From positions 699,764 through 763,763 of the forward strand of contig JAAXVL010000001.1 of the NCBI GenBank assembly GCA_013335535.1: 64,000 bases of DNA. The letters run 5' to 3'. Under the pieces are notes generated by a model. It saw nothing but the letters and a program-made list of their open reading frames with translations, did not search any database and had not been told where the DNA came from. Below, piece after piece: positions 17,364-28,327 of the stretch. The stretch comes from Azonexaceae bacterium (GTDB lineage Bacteria; Pseudomonadota; Gammaproteobacteria; Burkholderiales; Rhodocyclaceae). The translations under genes were made by a program, and so were the position numbers. Each line of letters opens with the position of its first letter. Within the stretch, counting starts at the first letter, position 1.

Positions 17364-18311
17364 GTGAATCACGCCATGTCTGCCAACAACCCTTCCGAGC
17401 TGCCTGTGGTCAGCGACCGCCTGTCGCATAAAGCCATGCGCCACGTCAGCGAGCGCATCATCGAGGCGCTGCTTTTCGCTGCCGCGGCGGTGTCCGTGCT
17501 GACCACCGTCGGCATCGTTTATGTCCTCGTTTCCGAGTCCGTCCAGTTTTTCCAGCAAGTCAGCATCGTCGACTTCCTGACCGATACGCAATGGACCCCG
17601 CTTTTCGATGATGCCCATTTCGGCATCATGGTGCTCATTTCCGGCACCCTCGTTTCCTCGTTCGTTGCGCTCATCGTAGCCATTCCGATGGGGACCATCA
17701 TCGCCATCTACTTGTCCGAATTTGCCCACGGCAAGGTGCGCGAAGTGGCCAAACCGATTCTCGAACTGCTCGGCGGTATCCCGACCATCGTTTTCGGTTA
17801 CTTCGCCCTGCTCATGGTCACTCCGCTGCTCCAGAAGATTTTCCCGGAACTGCCCGGCTTCTCGCTGCTGTCCGCCGGTCTGGTCATGGGCATCATGATC
17901 GTGCCCTACATCGCCTCGTTGTCCGAGGATGCCATGCGCGCCGTGCCGATGAGCCTGCGCGAAGGTTCCTACGCGCTCGGCTCAACCCGCCTGCACACGG
18001 CCTTGCACGTCGTCGTGCCGGCCGCTTTCTCCGGCCTGGCCGCCTCCTACATCCTGGCCATTTCGCGCGCCGTCGGTGAAACGATGATTCTCGCCGTGGC
18101 CGCCGGCATGCAGCCGAACCTGACCTGGAACCCGATGGAGCCGGCCGCGACCATCACTTCGTTCATCGTCCAGGTCGCCCTCGGCGATCTGCCGCACGGC
18201 TCGATCGGCTACCAGACCATCTTCGCCGCCGGCCTGACGCTGATTCTGATCACCCTGATGTTCAACATTCTCGGCCAGTGGCTGCGCCGCAAATTCCGGG
18301 AGAGCTACTGA
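17364..18311 (+). CDS. pstC: Phosphate ABC transporter permease PstC
   Basis: A 315-residue inner-membrane permease with about six transmembrane segments. The EAA-type loop is seen in MSLREGSYALGSTRLHTALH. Together with PstA it forms the phosphate channel. I used GTG 17364, which has AAAGGAA about seven bases upstream; ATG 17376 is an alternative. The stop overlaps the pstA start (TGATG), which implies coupled translation. Confidence 0.95.
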   Translation: MNHAMSANNPSELPVVSDRLSHKAMRHVSERIIEALLFAAAAVSVLTTVGIVYVLVSESVQFFQQVSIVDFLTDTQWTPLFDDAHFGIMVLISGTLVSSFVALIVAIPMGTIIAIYLSEFAHGKVREVAKPILELLGGIPTIVFGYFALLMVTPLLQKIFPELPGFSLLSAGLVMGIMIVPYIASLSEDAMRAVPMSLREGSYALGSTRLHTALHVVVPAAFSGLAASYILAISRAVGETMILAVAAGMQPNLTWNPMEPAATITSFIVQVALGDLPHGSIGYQTIFAAGLTLILITLMFNILGQWLRRKFRESY

Positions 18312-19249
18312 TGCATGCCAATTCCCTGACAACCGAACAAATCCGTGCCCTGATCGCCAAGGGCAAGCTCAAGGACGCCATTTTCAAGGTGCTCGGCATC
18401 TTCTGCCTGGCCGTCGCGCTGCTCGTCATCGTGCTCCTCGTTTCCGACATGGTGGCCAAGGGCTCGGAGCGTTTCACCGTTGATTTCTTCCTCAACTTTG
18501 CCTCGCGGCGCGCCACGCAGGCCGGCATCCTGTCTGCCTGGGTCGGCTCGCTGCTCGTCATGCTGGTCACCGCCCTGGCGGCTGTGCCGATTGGCGTGGC
18601 AGCGGGTGTCTATCTCGAGGAATACGCCAAGCGCAACTGGATCACCGAGATCATCGAGATCAACATCACCAACCTCGCCGCCGTGCCATCCATCGTTTAT
18701 GGCCTGCTCGCGCTCGGCATCTTTGTTTACCAGTTCGGTTTCGGTCAGAGCATCCTGTCGGCCGGCCTGACGCTGGCGCTGTTGATCCTGCCGATCATCA
18801 TCGTGTCCACCCGCGAAGCGATCCGCGCCATTCCGGCCATGATCCGCGAAGGCTCGATGGCGGTCGGCGCGACGCGCTGGCAGACCTGCCGCTACCACAT
18901 CATCCCCTACGCCATGCCCGGCATCCTGACCGGCGTCATCATCGGCCTCGCCCGCGCCATCGGCGAAACGGCGCCGATCATCACCATCGGCGCGCTGACC
19001 TTCATCGCCTTCCTGCCGCCGGTGCCCTACACGACTGGCGCCGATGGCGTGACAGCCGGGATGTTCGACTGGGTCATGTCGCCCTTCACCGTGATGCCGA
19101 TCCAGATCTTCAACTGGACCTCGCGCCCCGACCCGGCCTTCGAAGTGAATGCCGCCGCCGCCGGCTTCGTGCTGATGGCCATGGTCCTGACCATGAACGG
19201 TATTGCGATTTATCTGCGCTACAAGATGCGCAAGAACATCAAGTGGTAA
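18311..19249 (+). CDS. pstA: Phosphate ABC transporter permease PstA
   Basis: A 312-residue permease, the second channel subunit of the Pst importer. Hydrophobic segments include [20 protein letters not shown] and [20 protein letters not shown], and the EAA loop reads [20 protein letters not shown]. The ATG overlaps the pstC stop. A 37-base repeat copy starts three bases after the stop codon and separates it from pstB. Confidence 0.95.
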   Translation: MHANSLTTEQIRALIAKGKLKDAIFKVLGIFCLAVALLVIVLLVSDMVAKGSERFTVDFFLNFASRRATQAGILSAWVGSLLVMLVTALAAVPIGVAAGVYLEEYAKRNWITEIIEINITNLAAVPSIVYGLLALGIFVYQFGFGQSILSAGLTLALLILPIIIVSTREAIRAIPAMIREGSMAVGATRWQTCRYHIIPYAMPGILTGVIIGLARAIGETAPIITIGALTFIAFLPPVPYTTGADGVTAGMFDWVMSPFTVMPIQIFNWTSRPDPAFEVNAAAAGFVLMAMVLTMNGIAIYLRYKMRKNIKW

Positions 19250-19251
19250 TT

Positions 19252-19288
19252 CCACGGTCAACCGGAAAAATTACCCAAAAATGAAATC
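19252..19288 (+). repeat. Dispersed 37-base element, copy 5 (pstA-pstB gap)
   Basis: Core CCACGGTCAACCGG, AAAAATT, then ACCCAAAAATGAAATC. It occupies the short gap inside the pst operon. It contains an ATG (19281) in frame with pstB, but the better ribosome binding site favours the later ATG at 19305. Confidence 0.95.
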
Positions 19289-19304
19289 CGAAATGGAGTC
19301 TCCG

Positions 19305-20084
19305 ATGCAGATTCACGACACGCCCCAACTCAAGGCCGAAGCCCGTAACCTCAACTTCTATTACGGTGAGGCCAAGGCGCTCAAGGGCATCAACATGCCG
19401 ATCTACGACAAGAAGGTCACCGCCCTGATCGGGCCGTCCGGCTGCGGTAAATCGACCTACCTGCGCAGCTTCAACCGCATGCATGACCTTTACCCGGGCA
19501 ACCGTTACGAAGGCGAGATCCGCTTCTTCCCGGACAATACCAACCTGCTGTCGCCGGAAGTCGATCCGATCGAAGTCCGCATGCGCGTCGGCATGGTTTT
19601 CCAGAAGCCGAATCCCTTTCCCAAGACCATCTACGAAAACGTCGCCTACGGCCTGCGCGTGCGCGGCGAGAACAATCGTCGCGTCCTCGACGACAAGGTC
19701 GAACACGCCTTGCGCGGCGCAGCGATCTGGGACGAAGTGAAGGATCGCCTGCAGGACATGGCGCCGAACCTCTCCGGCGGCCAGCAGCAACGTCTGTGCA
19801 TCGCCCGCGCCCTGGCCACCGACCCCGAACTGCTGCTCTTCGACGAGCCGACCTCGGCGCTCGACCCGATCGCCACCGGCGCCATCGAGGAGCTGGTGCA
19901 TGAACTCAAGAAGCGCGTGACCATCCTGATCGTGACCCACAACATGCAACAGGCCGCCCGCGTTTCCGACTTCACGGCCTACATGTACCTCGGCGAGCTG
20001 ATCGAGTTCGGCAAGACCGACGAGATTTTCATCAAGCCGCAAGACAAGCGCACCGAGGATTACATTACGGGTCGCATGGGCTAA
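19305..20084 (+). CDS. pstB: Phosphate ABC transporter ATP-binding protein PstB
   Basis: A 259-residue ABC ATPase that drives phosphate import. Walker A is GPSGCGKST near residue 45, the signature is LSGGQQQR, Walker B is [12 protein letters not shown], and the switch His is in IVTHNMQQ. I chose ATG 19305 because GGAG lies six bases upstream. In-frame ATGs at 19281 (inside a repeat copy) and 19293 would add 8 or 4 residues. It belongs to the pstSCAB-phoU-phoBR run. Confidence 0.95.
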   Translation: MQIHDTPQLKAEARNLNFYYGEAKALKGINMPIYDKKVTALIGPSGCGKSTYLRSFNRMHDLYPGNRYEGEIRFFPDNTNLLSPEVDPIEVRMRVGMVFQKPNPFPKTIYENVAYGLRVRGENNRRVLDDKVEHALRGAAIWDEVKDRLQDMAPNLSGGQQQRLCIARALATDPELLLFDEPTSALDPIATGAIEELVHELKKRVTILIVTHNMQQAARVSDFTAYMYLGELIEFGKTDEIFIKPQDKRTEDYITGRMG

Positions 20085-20086
20085 GC

Positions 20087-20123
20087 GCACGGTCTACCGG
20101 AAAAAGGAACGAAAAATGAACGA
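20087..20123 (+). repeat. Dispersed 37-base element, copy 6 (contains the phoU start codon)
   Basis: Core GCACGGTCTACCGG, AAAAAGGAACG, then AAAAATGAACG. The ATG of phoU (20116) coincides with the ATG commonly present in the repeat's 3' part. A GGA within the variable middle (GGAAC) acts as the ribosome binding site. Confidence 0.9.
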
Positions 20124-20805
20124 AAGCCAACACCTTTCCAGCCAGTTCGACGACGAACTGAGCCGCCTGCGTACCCATGTGCTGCAGATGGGCGGTCTGG
20201 TCGAAACCCAGGTTTCCGCCGCCATCGAGGCGTATTCGACGGGCGAGATCGCCAGCGTCAAGACCATTGTCGAGACCGACCGCAAGGTCAATGAACTCGA
20301 AAAGGCCATCGACGACGACTGCGCCCACATCATCGCCAAGCGCCAGCCGACCGCCTCCGACCTGCGCCTGATCCTCGGCATCAGCAAGATCGTCACCGAT
20401 CTCGAACGGGCCGGCGACGAAGCGAAGAAGATCGCCAAGGGCGTCCGCCGCATCTACGAAAACGGCCACCTGCCTGGTCAGTACGGCGTCGGCATCCGCC
20501 ATCTGGCCGAAGCGGCGCTGACCATGGTCCGCCAGGCGCTCGACGCCTTTGCCCGGCTCGACACGCCGCAGGCGGCGCACGTGATTCAGGCCGATACCGA
20601 CGTCGATGCCGAATTCAAGTCGATCATCCGCCAGCTCATCACGCACATGATGGAAGACCCGCGCACCATTACCACCTCCATCGACATCATCTGGATCGCC
20701 CGCGCCATCGAACGCATCGGCGACCACGCCAAGAATGTGTCGGAACAGGTCGTGTACATCGTCGAAGGTCGCGACATTCGCCACACCAAGGAGAAGGCGC
20801 AGTGA
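20116..20805 (+). CDS. phoU: Phosphate signalling protein PhoU
   Basis: A 229-residue helical-bundle protein made of two PhoU repeats. It carries the family motifs ELEKAIDDDCAHII and DLERAGDEAKKIAKGV in the first half, and IARAIERIGDHAKNVSEQVV in the second. It links Pst transport to PhoR kinase activity and represses the Pho response when phosphate is plentiful. Its start codon lies inside repeat copy 6. Its end overlaps the phoB start by four bases. Confidence 0.96.
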   Translation: MNESQHLSSQFDDELSRLRTHVLQMGGLVETQVSAAIEAYSTGEIASVKTIVETDRKVNELEKAIDDDCAHIIAKRQPTASDLRLILGISKIVTDLERAGDEAKKIAKGVRRIYENGHLPGQYGVGIRHLAEAALTMVRQALDAFARLDTPQAAHVIQADTDVDAEFKSIIRQLITHMMEDPRTITTSIDIIWIARAIERIGDHAKNVSEQVVYIVEGRDIRHTKEKAQ

Positions 20806-21488
20806 CTCCGACGATCCTGGTCGTTGAGGACGAGCCGGCCATCCAGGAACTCGTCACCATCAACCTCAAGCACGCCGGCTTTCTCGTGGCCCGCGCCAGC
20901 AGCGCCGAGGAGGCCGAATCGGCCATCCGCGCCGCCCTGCCCGATCTGGTGATCCTCGACTGGATGCTGCCCGGCCAGTCCGGCGTCGCGCTGGCCAAGA
21001 AAATCCGCGGTGACGAACGGACGCGCGAACTGCCCATCATCATGCTCACGGCCCGCGTGCATGAGGAAGACAAGGTGCAGGGCCTCGAAGCCGGCGCCGA
21101 CGACTACATCACCAAGCCTTTCTCGCCGAAGGAAATGGTCGCCCGCGTCCGCGCCGTGCTGCGCCGCCGTGCCCCGCACCTGGCCGGCGAAGCCGTCGAG
21201 ATCGGCAGTCTGGCGCTCAACCCGGCGACCCATCGCGTGCTGGCCGGGGGCCAGCCCATCGAACTCGGGCCGACCGAATTCCGCCTGCTCTTCTTCTTCA
21301 TGACCCACGCCGAACGCGTCTACACCCGCGCCCAGTTGCTCGACGAAGTGTGGGGTGACCACGTCTTCATCGAAGAGCGTACGGTCGATGTCCATATCCG
21401 CCGACTGCGCGCCGCGCTGGAAACGTCCGGCAACCACGAACGGGTCGAAACGGTGCGCGGTACGGGCTACCGCTTCCGGGGAGCCTGA
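20802..21488 (+). CDS. phoB: Phosphate regulon response regulator PhoB
   Basis: A 228-residue OmpR-class regulator. The receiver has VVEDEP and the phosphoacceptor Asp53 in LVILDWMLPG. The C-terminal winged helix includes LGPTEFRLLFFFM and EERTVDVHIRRLRAAL then VRGTGYRF. It binds Pho boxes as a dimer. The GTG start overlaps the phoU stop. Family member and gene order make the assignment firm. Confidence 0.96.
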   Translation: MTPTILVVEDEPAIQELVTINLKHAGFLVARASSAEEAESAIRAALPDLVILDWMLPGQSGVALAKKIRGDERTRELPIIMLTARVHEEDKVQGLEAGADDYITKPFSPKEMVARVRAVLRRRAPHLAGEAVEIGSLALNPATHRVLAGGQPIELGPTEFRLLFFFMTHAERVYTRAQLLDEVWGDHVFIEERTVDVHIRRLRAALETSGNHERVETVRGTGYRFRGA

Positions 21489-21493
21489 TCAGG

Positions 21494-22786
<1,293 letters not shown>

Positions 22787-22824
22787 TCCCTGGCGGGGTG
22801 CCGTCGCTTTAGAAGGGGCGGCGT

Positions 22825-22868
22825 GAACGACATCGGGGGCTGATATCGATCAGCCCCCGATGTCGTTC
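22825..22868. terminator. 20-base-pair perfect hairpin between convergent phoR and hemerythrin genes
   Basis: GAACGACATCGGGGGCTGAT and its exact complement flank a four-base loop ATCG. There is no T run on either side, but the stem is very strong and lies between two convergent stop codons, so a two-way transcription block is the simplest role. Confidence 0.75.
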
Positions 22869-22879
22869 AAACAGCAGTT

Positions 22880-23362
22880 TTAGCGGAAAAAGCGTCCGAG
22901 CAGGCCGCTGATGAAACCGGGGCTGGGTTGTTTCTCGATGGTCGCAACGGCCGCCGGGCCGTGGTCGACCCCGGTCATCTGCTTGACTGCATCGGCGTAG
23001 TCACGGTCCTCGTTGGAGATGTGGTTGATCAGCCACTTCGACAGCATCGTGTGCAGTTCATCAACAATATCTTCGCCCTTGGCGGCGCGCATCGTGATGT
23101 CGGTGACGCGGCGAATGAACAGTTCATGAACCTTCTTGTGCGGCTTGAGAAACTTGTAGCCGGCTTCTTCGAGCATTTCTTCCTCGAAGCCGAAATGCGA
23201 CTGCGTGTAGTCGATCAGCTGCTCGATGATCTCGTTCACCATCTTCTTGTCGAGCTTCATCTTCGCGATTTCGAGATCGTTGATGTACTCGACGATGCGC
23301 TGGTGCTGGGCATCGATGACTTCAATCCCGGTTTCGAGCTTTTTGTCCCAGATGATCGGCAT
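22880..23362 (-). CDS. Bacteriohemerythrin-like protein
   Basis: A 160-residue protein with the hemerythrin pattern of iron ligands: His in IDAQHQRI near residue 20, HFGFEEEML near residue 57, HKKVHELF near residues 74-78, and HISNEDRDY near residue 114. All ligand positions for a di-iron site appear intact. Such proteins bind oxygen or buffer it and are common in microaerobic bacteria. The extra 25-residue C-terminal tail (ending GLLGRFFR) is not part of the core fold. It has AGGAGA before the ATG and is monocistronic. Confidence 0.92.
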   Translation of the reverse strand: MPIIWDKKLETGIEVIDAQHQRIVEYINDLEIAKMKLDKKMVNEIIEQLIDYTQSHFGFEEEMLEEAGYKFLKPHKKVHELFIRRVTDITMRAAKGEDIVDELHTMLSKWLINHISNEDRDYADAVKQMTGVDHGPAAVATIEKQPSPGFISGLLGRFFR

Positions 23363-23473
23363 GACTGTTCTCCTGACATTTTTACAATGTCAGGAGTAAA
23401 TAGCAGTTTTGGGGTGTTTCAGTTGACGTGCGTCAACAGTGCGCCAGTGGGAGCGTGACTTACTTCACGCTTT

Positions 23474-23510
23474 CCTTTTGATTTTGGGCGGAATTTCCGG
23501 TTGACCGTGG
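23474..23510 (-). repeat. Dispersed 37-base element, copy 7
   Basis: Read on the minus strand: core CCACGGTCAACCGG, AAATTCC, then GCCCAAAATCAAAAGG. It lies about 22 bases past the purT stop in the sense direction. Confidence 0.9.
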
Positions 23511-23532
23511 AAGTGTGTCGTTTCCCATGGTT

Positions 23533-24732
23533 TCAGGCTTTGATCGGCCGCACCTTGCCCGCGGCCAGCTTGGCACGGCTCCGGGCCTCGTCGGTGGTTC
23601 CGCCATTGGCCACGGCGACGCCCATGCGACGTTTTTTGAAGGCTTCCGGCTTGCCGAACAGGCGCAGGTCGGTACGTGGCACGGCCAGCGCTTCTTCGAG
23701 GCCGGCGAAGGCAATGCCGGCTTCGTCCATGCCGCCGTAGATGACGGCCGAGGCGCCGGGTTCACGTAGCGCCGTGTCAACAGGCAGGCCAAGGATGGCA
23801 CGGGCGTGCAGTTCGAATTCCGAAAAACGCTGCGAACAGAGCGTGACCAGCCCGGTGTCGTGCGGGCGCGGGCTGACTTCGGAGAACCACACCATGTCGC
23901 CCTTGACGAACAGTTCGACGCCGAACAGGCCGCGTCCGCCGAGGTTGCCGGTCACGGCCGCGGCGATTTCCTGGGCGCGGGCCAGCGCGGCTGGCGTCAT
24001 CGCCTGCGGCTGCCATGATTCGACATAGTCGCCGGCAACCTGGATGTGGCCGATCGGTTCGCAGAAGTGAGTGACCACTTTGCCGCTAGAGTCGCAGGCG
24101 CGAACGGTAAGCAGGGTAATTTCGTAATCAAAGTCGATGAAGCCCTCGACGATGACGCGACCCTGATTGACCCGGCCGCCACTCGCCGCGTAGTCCCAGG
24201 CCTTCTGCACGTCGTCCGGGCCGCGCAGCAGCGACTGGCCTTTGCCGGAAGAAGACATGGTCGGCTTGACGATGCACGGGTAGCCGATTCCGGTGTCGAT
24301 GGCGGCCTGCAGTTCGGCCAGCGAATCGGCAAATTGGTACGGCGAGGTGGGCAGGCCGAGTTCCTCGGCGGCCAGGCGGCGGATGCCTTCGCGGTTCATG
24401 GTCAGCCGGGCGGCGCGCGCGGTCGGGATGACTTCGGCCAGCCCGGCGGCTTCGATGTCGACCAGCATGTCGGTGGCAATGGCTTCGATCTCGGGCACGA
24501 TCAGGTGTGGTTTTTCCAGTTCGACCAGCTGGCGCAGCGCCGCGCCATCGGTCATCGAAATGACATGGGCGCGATGGGCGACCTGGTGGCCCGGGGCGTT
24601 TTCGTAACGATCGACGGCGATGACTTCAACCCCCAGGCGCTGCAGCGCGATGATCACTTCCTTGCCGAGTTCGCCGGCACCGAGCAGCATGACGCGGGTG
24701 GCGGAAGGAGAGAGCGGGGTGCCGATTTGCAT
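23533..24732 (-). CDS. purT: Formate-dependent phosphoribosylglycinamide formyltransferase
   Basis: A 399-residue ATP-grasp enzyme of purine synthesis. It uses formate and ATP to formylate GAR, independent of folate. Visible motifs: [20 protein letters not shown] at the N-terminus, [11 protein letters not shown] in the ATP-grasp lid, and [14 protein letters not shown] near residue 270. The ATG at 24732 has GAGG seven bases upstream. Repeat copies lie on both sides of the gene, one just before the start and one just after the stop, both in the sense orientation. Confidence 0.96.
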   Translation of the reverse strand: MQIGTPLSPSATRVMLLGAGELGKEVIIALQRLGVEVIAVDRYENAPGHQVAHRAHVISMTDGAALRQLVELEKPHLIVPEIEAIATDMLVDIEAAGLAEVIPTARAARLTMNREGIRRLAAEELGLPTSPYQFADSLAELQAAIDTGIGYPCIVKPTMSSSGKGQSLLRGPDDVQKAWDYAASGGRVNQGRVIVEGFIDFDYEITLLTVRACDSSGKVVTHFCEPIGHIQVAGDYVESWQPQAMTPAALARAQEIAAAVTGNLGGRGLFGVELFVKGDMVWFSEVSPRPHDTGLVTLCSQRFSEFELHARAILGLPVDTALREPGASAVIYGGMDEAGIAFAGLEEALAVPRTDLRLFGKPEAFKKRRMGVAVANGGTTDEARSRAKLAAGKVRPIKA

Positions 24733-24752
24733 GGGGTTTCCTCGAATGAGCG

Positions 24753-24789
24753 GATTTGGATTTTGGCCGAATTTAGGCGTCGACCGTGC
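24753..24789 (-). repeat. Dispersed 37-base element, copy 8 (divergent)
   Basis: Read on the minus strand: GCACGGTCGACG, a TAAATT stretch, then CGGCCAAAATCCAAATC. It matches the family without indels but with several core changes. It lies 21 bases before the purT start. Confidence 0.7.
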
Positions 24790-24840
24790 AAGCGTCAAGC
24801 CGGATGTCTTCCGGTGGCGGGCCGGGGCGCCACCCTGCCT

Positions 24841-24846
24841 TATAAT
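24841..24846 (+). promoter_or_regulatory. -10 box placed for a leaderless ArnT-like mRNA
   Basis: TATAAT sits six bases before the ATG at 24853, which would put the transcription start at or next to the A of the start codon. No Shine-Dalgarno sequence is present. No clear -35 element is visible. Confidence 0.5.
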
Positions 24847-24852
24847 GCCGCG

Positions 24853-26490
24853 ATGCAATTCCGATCCCTGCCGCTATCCATCGAGCGTTTCCTGCTGTCG
24901 CCGTTCAGCCTGTTGCTGGCGCTCTTTCTGGCCTTCTTCCTGAACGCCTACAGCCTGCCGCTGACCGATGTGGACGAGGGGGCTTTCTCGGAGGCGACGC
25001 GCGAAATGATGGCGCGCGGCAACCTCGTCTCGCCGACGCTCAACGATGCGCCGCGTCACGACAAACCCATCCTGATCTACTGGGCGCAGGCCGCCTCGGT
25101 TGCCGTGCTCGGCGTCAGCGAAATCGGCTTCCGCCTGCCGTCCATTGTTTTCGCGCTGCTCTGGGTCTTCGCGCTGTTCCGCTTCTGTGTGCGCCACGGC
25201 AACCAGATGACGGCGCAGATCGCCTCGCTGGTCATGGCGCTGACGCTGGTCGTCGGCTTCATTGCCAAGGCGGCGATTGCCGACGCGCTGCTCAATCTGC
25301 TCATCGCGCTGGCCATGTTCGGCATCTACGATTATTTCTGCGCCAGCCAGGATGGCAAGCCGGAGGCCAGACAGCGCCGCCTGCTGTTCGGCGTCTATGC
25401 CGCGCTCGGCCTCGGTTTCCTGGCCAAGGGGCCGGTCGCCGTCTTCTTCCCGCTGCTCATCAGCAGCCTGTTCTTCGTTTCGGCCCGTGCGTGGCGCGAC
25501 TGGGTTAGGGCCGTGTTTTTCTGGCCGGGCTGGCTGCTCTTTCTGGTCATCGTCGTGCCCTGGCACGTCGCCGTCTATCTCGATCAAGGTGACGCCTTCT
25601 TCCGCGGCTTCTACCTCAAGCACAACATCAACCGCTACGCCGACACGTTCGAAGGCCATGGCGGGCGCTGGTGGTACTACTTCGTGGTCATGCCGCTCGT
25701 CCTGCTGCCCTTCACCGGCTGGCTGCTCGCCATCGCCGGCAAGGTCGTCGGCCAGCTCCGCCTGAACGACCGCGACGCGCTGTTCGAGCGCTTCCTGGTC
25801 ATCTGGTTCGTCGTCGTTTTTGCCTTCTTCTCGTTCTCCGGCACGCAACTGCCGCACTACCTGCTCTATGGCTGCACGCCGCTCTTCATCCTGCTCGCCC
25901 GCAACCGGCTCGATAGCGAGCGCCGCTGGCTGGCCTTCGTGCCGATCATCCTCTTCGCGCTGCTCCTCGCCGTGCTGCCTGACGTGCTCGCCTTCGCCGC
26001 CGGCAAGGCCAGCCGGCCGTTCGAGAAATTCCTGCTCGATGGCCTGGTTGCTGCCTTCGCTGACGAAGCGCGCTGGCTCTTGCCGCTGCTGCTTGTCGCC
26101 GTCGCCGGCCTCGCCGTCTGGCGCCGCCTGCCGGTCTGGCAGGGGCTGGTCATCGCCGGCCTGCTGCAGGCCGCGGTGGTCGCCGTCGTCATCGCCCCGC
26201 GCGTCATCGGCGTGACGCAGGGGCCGGTGCGCGAGGCGGCCATGTTTGTCAAAGAGAGCGGCGAAACCAATGTCGTCGCCTGGCGCATCATCATGCCGAG
26301 CTTCAGTGTCTATCGGCAGGCAGCGACGCCGACCCGCGTGCCTGAAGCCGGCCAGCTCGTGTTCACGCGCACCGACCGCAAACATGAAGTGCAGGCGCTA
26401 CTGGCGCCGGGGCTGACCCTGCGCGACGTCTATCAGCGCAGCTTCGTCACGCTGGCCCGTGTCGAGCCCGAAGCCAGGGCCAAGCCGTGA
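24853..26490 (+). CDS. ArnT-like (GT39/GT83) membrane glycosyltransferase
   Basis: A 545-residue inner-membrane protein with about ten or more hydrophobic segments. Near residue 39 it has [20 protein letters not shown], the DE-containing first periplasmic loop of the ArnT/PMT superfamily. Near residue 66 is [11 protein letters not shown]. Such enzymes transfer sugars from a polyprenyl-phosphate donor, as ArnT does with aminoarabinose to lipid A. The actual sugar is unknown. No arn genes are adjacent. The stop overlaps the GTG of a PAP2 phosphatase, which could recycle the polyprenyl carrier. Confidence 0.85.
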   Translation: MQFRSLPLSIERFLLSPFSLLLALFLAFFLNAYSLPLTDVDEGAFSEATREMMARGNLVSPTLNDAPRHDKPILIYWAQAASVAVLGVSEIGFRLPSIVFALLWVFALFRFCVRHGNQMTAQIASLVMALTLVVGFIAKAAIADALLNLLIALAMFGIYDYFCASQDGKPEARQRRLLFGVYAALGLGFLAKGPVAVFFPLLISSLFFVSARAWRDWVRAVFFWPGWLLFLVIVVPWHVAVYLDQGDAFFRGFYLKHNINRYADTFEGHGGRWWYYFVVMPLVLLPFTGWLLAIAGKVVGQLRLNDRDALFERFLVIWFVVVFAFFSFSGTQLPHYLLYGCTPLFILLARNRLDSERRWLAFVPIILFALLLAVLPDVLAFAAGKASRPFEKFLLDGLVAAFADEARWLLPLLLVAVAGLAVWRRLPVWQGLVIAGLLQAAVVAVVIAPRVIGVTQGPVREAAMFVKESGETNVVAWRIIMPSFSVYRQAATPTRVPEAGQLVFTRTDRKHEVQALLAPGLTLRDVYQRSFVTLARVEPEARAKP

Positions 26491-27323
26491 ACGATCAGGG
26501 GCTGCATAGCCGCAATCGGCTTTTCGACGCCTCCATTGCCGGCCTCTGTCTGTGTTTCGCGCTTGGCCTGCTGCTCATCGGCCAGACTGGCAGCTGGTAT
26601 GCCGGTTTCATCCCGGCCCAGCAGGCTAGCCAGGTCCTGCCGCCGTGGCTGTGGGAAAGCCTGACGACGCTTGGCGACGGCCGCGTCCAGCTCGCCCTCA
26701 TGTTGCCCTTCTGCCTGCGCTACCCGCGCGTCTTCTGGGCGCTGGTGGTCGGCGCGCTGCTCGCCGGCGCCATGAGCCGCGGCCTCAAGATCTGGTTCGA
26801 CCTGCCGCGCCCGGCCGCCGTGCTCGACGCCGGCCAGATCACCATCATCGGTGCCCGCCTGACGGCGCACAGCTTTCCGTCCGGCCATTCCGTCTCGGCC
26901 TTTTCCTTTGTCGTCGCCTGGCTCGCCCTGCTCGGCTGGGGGCGCGCCCTGCCCATCGTCTTCATCGCCGCGCTGGCGGCATTTTCGCGCATCGCCGTCG
27001 GCGCCCACTGGCCGGTCGATGTGCTGGCCGGCTGCCTGATCGGCCTAGCCGGCGGCTGGCTCGGCCTGCGTCTGACGCGCCGCTTTCGCTGGGGGCTGGG
27101 CATTCGGGCGCACTGGATTCTGGTCGGCATTGCCGTCATTGCCGTGGCCACGCTGCCCTTCGACGGCCAGGGCTACCCGGATACCCGCCCGTGGCGCATC
27201 GTCGCCTGCCTGTGGGGGCTGGGTGGCTTTGTCCTGTTCTATCTGCGACCGCTGCTGAGCGGTGGCTGGCAGGCAGCGAACCGGCCGCTGCAAGGGCTTC
27301 TCGCGACAGACCGGACGGGCTGA
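26487..27323 (+). CDS. PAP2-family membrane phosphatase
   Basis: A 278-residue membrane protein with the three PAP2 acid phosphatase motifs: KIWFDLPRP near residue 108, SFPSGHS near residue 132, and RIAVGAHWPVDVLAG near residue 170. Catalytic Arg and both His are present. Members dephosphorylate lipid phosphates such as phosphatidate or undecaprenyl pyrophosphate. The GTG start overlaps the stop of the ArnT-like glycosyltransferase, so a role in recycling its lipid carrier is plausible. Confidence 0.88.
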   Translation: MNDQGLHSRNRLFDASIAGLCLCFALGLLLIGQTGSWYAGFIPAQQASQVLPPWLWESLTTLGDGRVQLALMLPFCLRYPRVFWALVVGALLAGAMSRGLKIWFDLPRPAAVLDAGQITIIGARLTAHSFPSGHSVSAFSFVVAWLALLGWGRALPIVFIAALAAFSRIAVGAHWPVDVLAGCLIGLAGGWLGLRLTRRFRWGLGIRAHWILVGIAVIAVATLPFDGQGYPDTRPWRIVACLWGLGGFVLFYLRPLLSGGWQAANRPLQGLLATDRTG

Positions 27324-27427
27324 TTCACGGTTTTCGGAGCACGATCGGGGATCTTCCGGCGGGGTATGCTGTTTGCAAAAACGGTCAATAATTTGTACTG
27401 TCCGTTTTCTCGTCCGAAACGGAAATC

Positions 27428-28210
27428 ATGCCGCCGTCCATTTTCAAATACGTCGATATCGCGCGCCTGGTCGGTGCCGGCTTGAAGTGCCCGACGTGCA
27501 ATGGCACGGACTGCCGGCATTCAAGATGGCATTCGAAGCAAGAAAAACTGGGCTCGGCGGGTTTCCGACCTTATCGCTGCAACGACTGCACGCATCGCTT
27601 TCTGGCTCGCGATAACGCGGCCGTGGAGCGGCTCCTGATCAATGGCACGGCCGCCCTGCTGCTCTGTTTCGGGGTTTGGGTGGTGGCCGATCTCTGGCTG
27701 GAAAGCGTCGATCAACCGAAGGTCGTGCGTGTCGTGCAGGCCGCGGCGACGCTCCCGGAAGAAGGTGCGACGGGCGCGCCGGCTCGGCTTCCGGCCGGTG
27801 GCGTGGCGGCCGAGGCCAGCGACGATCCGGCAAGACGTGCCCAAAAACAGCAGGAAGCCGCCGAGAATGGTGACGCCGGCGCGATGCTGCAGTTCGGGCG
27901 GGACCTGGCGACCGGGAACAATCGCCCGAAGGATGTCGCGCAGGCAGTCAGATGGGTGCAATTGGCGGCGGCGACAGGCAACCCCGAGGCGATGCTCGAA
28001 CTCGGGCGGTTTTATCGCGATGGCGTGGGCGTGACGCCGGATTCGACTCGCGCCTACGTCTGGCTCACGCGAGCCGCCGATGCCCGGCACACGGATGCCG
28101 TGCTCGAACGCGAGGCGCTGGTTCGCACGATGGGCGAAGAGCCGCTGAAGGTGGCGAAGGAAATGTCCTTGCCGATCTCGCCCGCGGCAACCGTCATCCG
28201 ACCGAAATAG
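27428..28210 (+). CDS. Zinc-ribbon, single-pass membrane protein with Sel1 repeats
   Basis: A 260-residue protein. Residues 20-60 hold a zinc-ribbon-like set of cysteines (CPTCNGTDC and YRCNDCTHRF). One transmembrane segment follows (LINGTAALLLCFGVWVVADL). The C-terminal half has Sel1-type repeats (AENGDAGAMLQFGRDLATGN, LAAATGNPEAMLELGRFYRD, ARHTDAVLEREALV). Sel1 repeats usually mediate protein contacts. No partner is evident from neighbours and the function is unknown. The next gene is behind a repeat copy and a Pho-box array, so it probably ends its own transcript. Confidence 0.7.
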   Translation: MPPSIFKYVDIARLVGAGLKCPTCNGTDCRHSRWHSKQEKLGSAGFRPYRCNDCTHRFLARDNAAVERLLINGTAALLLCFGVWVVADLWLESVDQPKVVRVVQAAATLPEEGATGAPARLPAGGVAAEASDDPARRAQKQQEAAENGDAGAMLQFGRDLATGNNRPKDVAQAVRWVQLAAATGNPEAMLELGRFYRDGVGVTPDSTRAYVWLTRAADARHTDAVLEREALVRTMGEEPLKVAKEMSLPISPAATVIRPK

Positions 28211-28257
28211 CGAATTTTCGGGAGCCTTTCCGGACAGCGCTCTTGAAGCCCCGCTTG

Positions 28258-28294
28258 CCACGGTCAACCGGGAAAATGGCCCGAAAATGAAATG
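28258..28294 (+). repeat. Dispersed 37-base element, copy 9
   Basis: Core CCACGGTCAACCGG, GAAAAT, then GGCCCGAAAATGAAATG. It lies 47 bases past the Sel1-repeat gene and upstream of the Pho-box array. Confidence 0.95.
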
Positions 28295-28327
28295 CGGCGG
28301 GAAGCGCCGCGCCATGACGCATTGGCG

